Assembly: GCA_030625905.1 (NCBI GenBank)
Contig: DAOUQA010000108.1
Location: 1 to 7,455 of the forward strand
Length of the DNA: 7,455 nt
From: Kiritimatiellales bacterium
GTDB taxonomy: Bacteria > Verrucomicrobiota > Kiritimatiellia > Kiritimatiellales > Pontiellaceae
Reading direction: 5' to 3'
In this document: piece after piece, positions 6,206-7,455 of the stretch
Numbering within the stretch: position 1 is the stretch's first letter
Layout of the letters: each line of letters opens with the position of its first letter
Translations under genes and position numbers: made by a program
Notes under the pieces: model-generated
The model's input: only the letters and a program-made list of their open reading frames with translations
What the model was told of the DNA's origin: nothing
The model's database searches: none

Positions 6206-7087
6206 ATGAAACAGGTACTCGTACTCATCAACTCCAAGTCCGGCGTAGGTGGCCCCTACCGCTACATCTCCGCCATCGAGAAGGTTTGGGATACGCCCGA
6301 GCACGATATCTTCTTCCAGTTTAGCCAGTCCGCCGAAGACGGGGTTGGCAAGGCGCAGCGCGCCATCGAACGCGGCACCAAGACCATTCTCGTTGTCGGG
6401 GGCGACGGCATGGTAAACTCCATCGGATGCGCCTTGGTTGGAACCGATGTACGGCTTGGTGTGGTTCCCGCCGGAAGCGGAAACGGCTTTGCCCGCCACT
6501 TCCAAATCCCACTCCACCCCGCCGATGCCGCCAGGGTACTGCTCGATGGCCGCACCCAGCGCATCGATGTCGGCAAAGCCAACGACCGGCTCTTCTTTGT
6601 GACCTGCTCCATGGCGTGGGACGGCGCACTCGTGGAGGGCTTCGAAAAACTCGGATTCCGCGGAGGGCTGGCCCCCTATATCCTGGCCGGTGCACAGCAA
6701 CTGCTTGAATACAAGGCGCAGCCCTTCCATGTCGATATCGACGGCGAGCACCTCGACTTCAAACATCCGCTCATCTTTACCGTCGCCAATCTCTCACAAT
6801 TCGGCAGCGACGTGCTCGTTGCTCCCGATGCCAAGGCCGACAGCGGCAACCTCGAACTGATCGCCATCGAGAAAAAGGACATGCCACTGGTCATCAGCCA
6901 CATCCATCGGTTCATCGAAAAAACCTTCCACCAACACCCCCTGGTCACTAACCGTCCATTCAAAACCATGACCGTCCAGCGAAAAAACGCCTCGCCCATC
7001 CAGATCGATGGCGAGCTGATGAAGGCCGAAACGGACGTCCGCATCGAAGTGCTCCCCAGCGCCCTAAACGTTATCGTTCCCAACTAA
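6206..7087 (+). CDS. Diacylglycerol kinase-family lipid kinase (YegS/BmrU/sphingosine-kinase-like)
   Basis: This 293-residue protein belongs to the DAGK catalytic-domain family, whose members phosphorylate diacylglycerol or related lipids with ATP at the inner face of the membrane. Visible motifs: NSKSG (9-13) at the end of the first strand, the nucleotide-binding GGDGMVN (65-71), PAGSGNGFAR (88-97; family pattern P-x-G-[ST]-G-N-x-x-A-R), VAPDAKADSGNLEL (205-218) of the C-terminal beta-sandwich, and IDGE (267-270) near the end. The length is typical of the family. I chose the ATG at 6206 because GGAAG lies 6 nt upstream (6195-6199) and family homology begins at once with KQVLVLINSKSG; the GTG at 6167 would add 13 residues of no family character. 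tadA follows after 12 nt, so the two are probably co-transcribed. It is divergent from the exporter operon. The lipid substrate cannot be told from the sequence; sphingoid-base or other lipid kinase activity is equally compatible. Confidence 0.9.
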   Translation: MKQVLVLINSKSGVGGPYRYISAIEKVWDTPEHDIFFQFSQSAEDGVGKAQRAIERGTKTILVVGGDGMVNSIGCALVGTDVRLGVVPAGSGNGFARHFQIPLHPADAARVLLDGRTQRIDVGKANDRLFFVTCSMAWDGALVEGFEKLGFRGGLAPYILAGAQQLLEYKAQPFHVDIDGEHLDFKHPLIFTVANLSQFGSDVLVAPDAKADSGNLELIAIEKKDMPLVISHIHRFIEKTFHQHPLVTNRPFKTMTVQRKNASPIQIDGELMKAETDVRIEVLPSALNVIVPN

Positions 7088-7099
7088 TGGAATTTTCCT

Positions 7100-7455
7100 A
7101 TGCCCGACAACCTTTCCCCCGAGATCCAATTCATGCGCATGGCCCTGCGGCAGGCGGAGATTGCCGCCGCCGAGGGCGAGGTGCCCTGCGGCGCAGTGAT
7201 CGTCAAAGATGGCGAAGTAATCGGAAAGGCGCACAACCAGACCGAAATGCTCAACGATCCCACCGCCCACGCTGAAATCCTCGCCATCACCCAGGCCACG
7301 CAAGCCGTCGGCAACTGGCGGCTCAATGATTCCGTGATGTATGTCACCAAGGAACCCTGCCCCATGTGCGCCGGTGCGCTCGTGCTCGCCCGCATCGAAA
7401 AAGTGGTCTGGGGCATGACCGACCCCATCCGAGGTGGTGCCATCTCCAAATTCCA
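7100..7455 (+). CDS. tadA: tRNA-specific adenosine deaminase TadA (3'-truncated by window end)
   Basis: The frame from the ATG at 7100 is open to the window edge (118 full codons) and encodes a cytidine/deoxycytidylate-deaminase-fold protein. The zinc site is complete: H57-A-E59 in DPTAHAEILA, with E59 the proton shuttle, and C87-P-M-C90 in EPCPMCAGAL. The surrounding family wording of TadA is present: VPCGAVIV, HNQTEMLNDPTAHAEI, and NWRL (usually NYRL) before the second motif. TadA converts A34 to inosine in the anticodon loop of tRNA-Arg(ACG), allowing decoding of CGN codons. The ATG is preceded by a weak GGA 8 nt upstream and lies 12 nt after the kinase stop, suggesting coupling. In-frame ATGs at residues 12 and 14 would trim the first helix and are less likely. 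Other nucleoside deaminases share the zinc motifs, but the sequence around them fits TadA best. Confidence 0.87.
   Translation, partial: MPDNLSPEIQFMRMALRQAEIAAAEGEVPCGAVIVKDGEVIGKAHNQTEMLNDPTAHAEILAITQATQAVGNWRLNDSVMYVTKEPCPMCAGALVLARIEKVVWGMTDPIRGGAISKF

Noticed and set aside
6170..6766. 198-codon minus-strand ORF
   Set aside because: Antisense to the lipid kinase, which has all its motifs; no motif in this frame.

Overview
The window is about 55-57% GC by eye and looks like the chromosome of a didermic (Gram-negative) bacterium. It has the C-terminus of an Omp85-type outer-membrane barrel, a TolC-family outer-membrane factor and a periplasmic adaptor. The TolC and adaptor proteins have a style I associate with the Planctomycetes-Verrucomicrobia-Lentisphaerae-Kiritimatiellae group: a TolC N-terminal block around SLADTLAIAIANSRSY, and an adaptor with a very long coiled-coil hairpin. 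That affiliation is an inference from memory, not a search result. I see no rRNA, tRNA, CRISPR array, transposase or phage gene.

Layout. Positions 1-440 (+) hold the last 145 residues of an Omp85-superfamily beta-barrel, probably the barrel of a patatin-like phospholipase. It converges on a four-gene block on the minus strand. Read in the direction of transcription, that block is: a possible 19-codon hydrophobic leader ORF (6125-6066), a TolC-like outer-membrane lipoprotein (6069-4414), a HlyD/MacA-type adaptor (4460-2934), a 331-bp non-coding gap with a complex palindrome and a short tandem repeat, a MacB/LolD-type ATPase (2602-1904), and a MacB-type FtsX permease (1907-624). Divergent from this block, on the plus strand, are a diacylglycerol-kinase-family lipid kinase (6206-7087) and, 12 nt downstream, the 5' part of the tRNA adenosine deaminase gene tadA (7100 to the window end).

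How the genes work together. The four minus-strand genes supply every part of a MacAB-TolC type tripartite ABC exporter: ATPase, inner-membrane permease with a large periplasmic domain, adaptor and outer-membrane channel. ATPase and permease are separate proteins rather than fused as in E. coli MacB. The genes are tightly coupled (47-nt overlap of TolC and adaptor genes, ATGA overlap of ATPase and permease genes) except for the gap between adaptor and ATPase. The exported substrate cannot be told from the sequence.

The window is mostly ordinary. The parts that deserve a second look are the nested palindrome inside the exporter operon, the 8-bp tandem repeat beside it, the hydrophobic mini-ORF coupled to the TolC start, and the open reading extension behind the permease stop codon. 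I found no convincing evidence of a wholly new system.
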